Below, piece after piece: positions 23,108 to 23,147 of a stretch of DNA of 23,147 nt. This DNA is from JBBPYA01 sp038200385 (GTDB lineage: Bacteria > Actinomycetota > Actinomycetes > Mycobacteriales > Geodermatophilaceae). The stretch's first letter is position 1; each line of letters starts with the position of its first letter. The position numbers and the translations under genes were made by a program. The stretch lies in contig JBBPYA010000128.1 of assembly GCA_038200385.1 (NCBI GenBank), positions 1 through 23,147 on the forward strand. The letters run 5' to 3'. Under the pieces are notes generated by a model. The model saw nothing but the letters and a program-made list of their open reading frames with translations. It did no database searches and was not told where the DNA came from.

Positions 23108-23147
23108 GAAGTGGTCCTCCCAGGTGGTGGTGGATCCGTGACGAACC

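Overview
The window is high-GC DNA with GTG and TTG starts, short intergenic gaps and many overlapping stop/start codons. It carries a seven-gene suf operon of the actinobacterial type (B-D-Rieske-C-S-U-T) and an aconitase with an actinobacterial-style linker. Together these point to a chromosomal segment of a free-living actinobacterium; genus cannot be read from the sequence.

Layout. At the left edge (1-216, minus) is an unidentified, frame-disrupted gene fragment coupled to a sirtuin deacetylase (213-929). A VapBC-type toxin-antitoxin pair (1000-1642, minus) lies divergent to acnA (1749-4526), which is translationally coupled to an AAC(6')-like acetyltransferase (4519-5022). A D-amino-acid oxidase follows (5150-6082). 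From 6089 to about 6992 is a decayed island: an XRE-cupin regulator and a thioredoxin-reductase-like flavoprotein, both lacking their 5' ends, are joined head to head. Next come a small membrane protein with an operator-like palindrome, a variant SDR, a DUF421/YetF protein, a multidrug-type ABC exporter (9114-11042, minus), a DUF4037 protein (11125-12222), a crotonase-fold protein paired with a small HTH protein (12309-13370), a divergent polytopic membrane protein (13439-14644), an ABC-F ATPase (14668-16269), and a GNAT protein (16475-17149) bracketed by two copies of an intergenic repeat.

The right third (17221-23107, minus) is the complete Fe-S assembly operon sufB-sufD-Rieske-sufC-sufS-sufU-sufT. 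SufS and SufU mobilise sulfur, SufBCD is the scaffold, and SufT is a DUF59 maturation factor. The [4Fe-4S] enzyme AcnA in the same window is a natural client of this pathway, but that link is inferred from enzyme class.

Most of the window is conserved housekeeping sequence. The least ordinary parts are the pseudogene junction near 6514, the 68-bp direct repeat around the GNAT gene, several operator-like palindromes, leaderless-type promoters, and two enzymes (SDR and crotonase) that lack canonical catalytic residues. I did not find convincing evidence of an entirely new multi-gene system.
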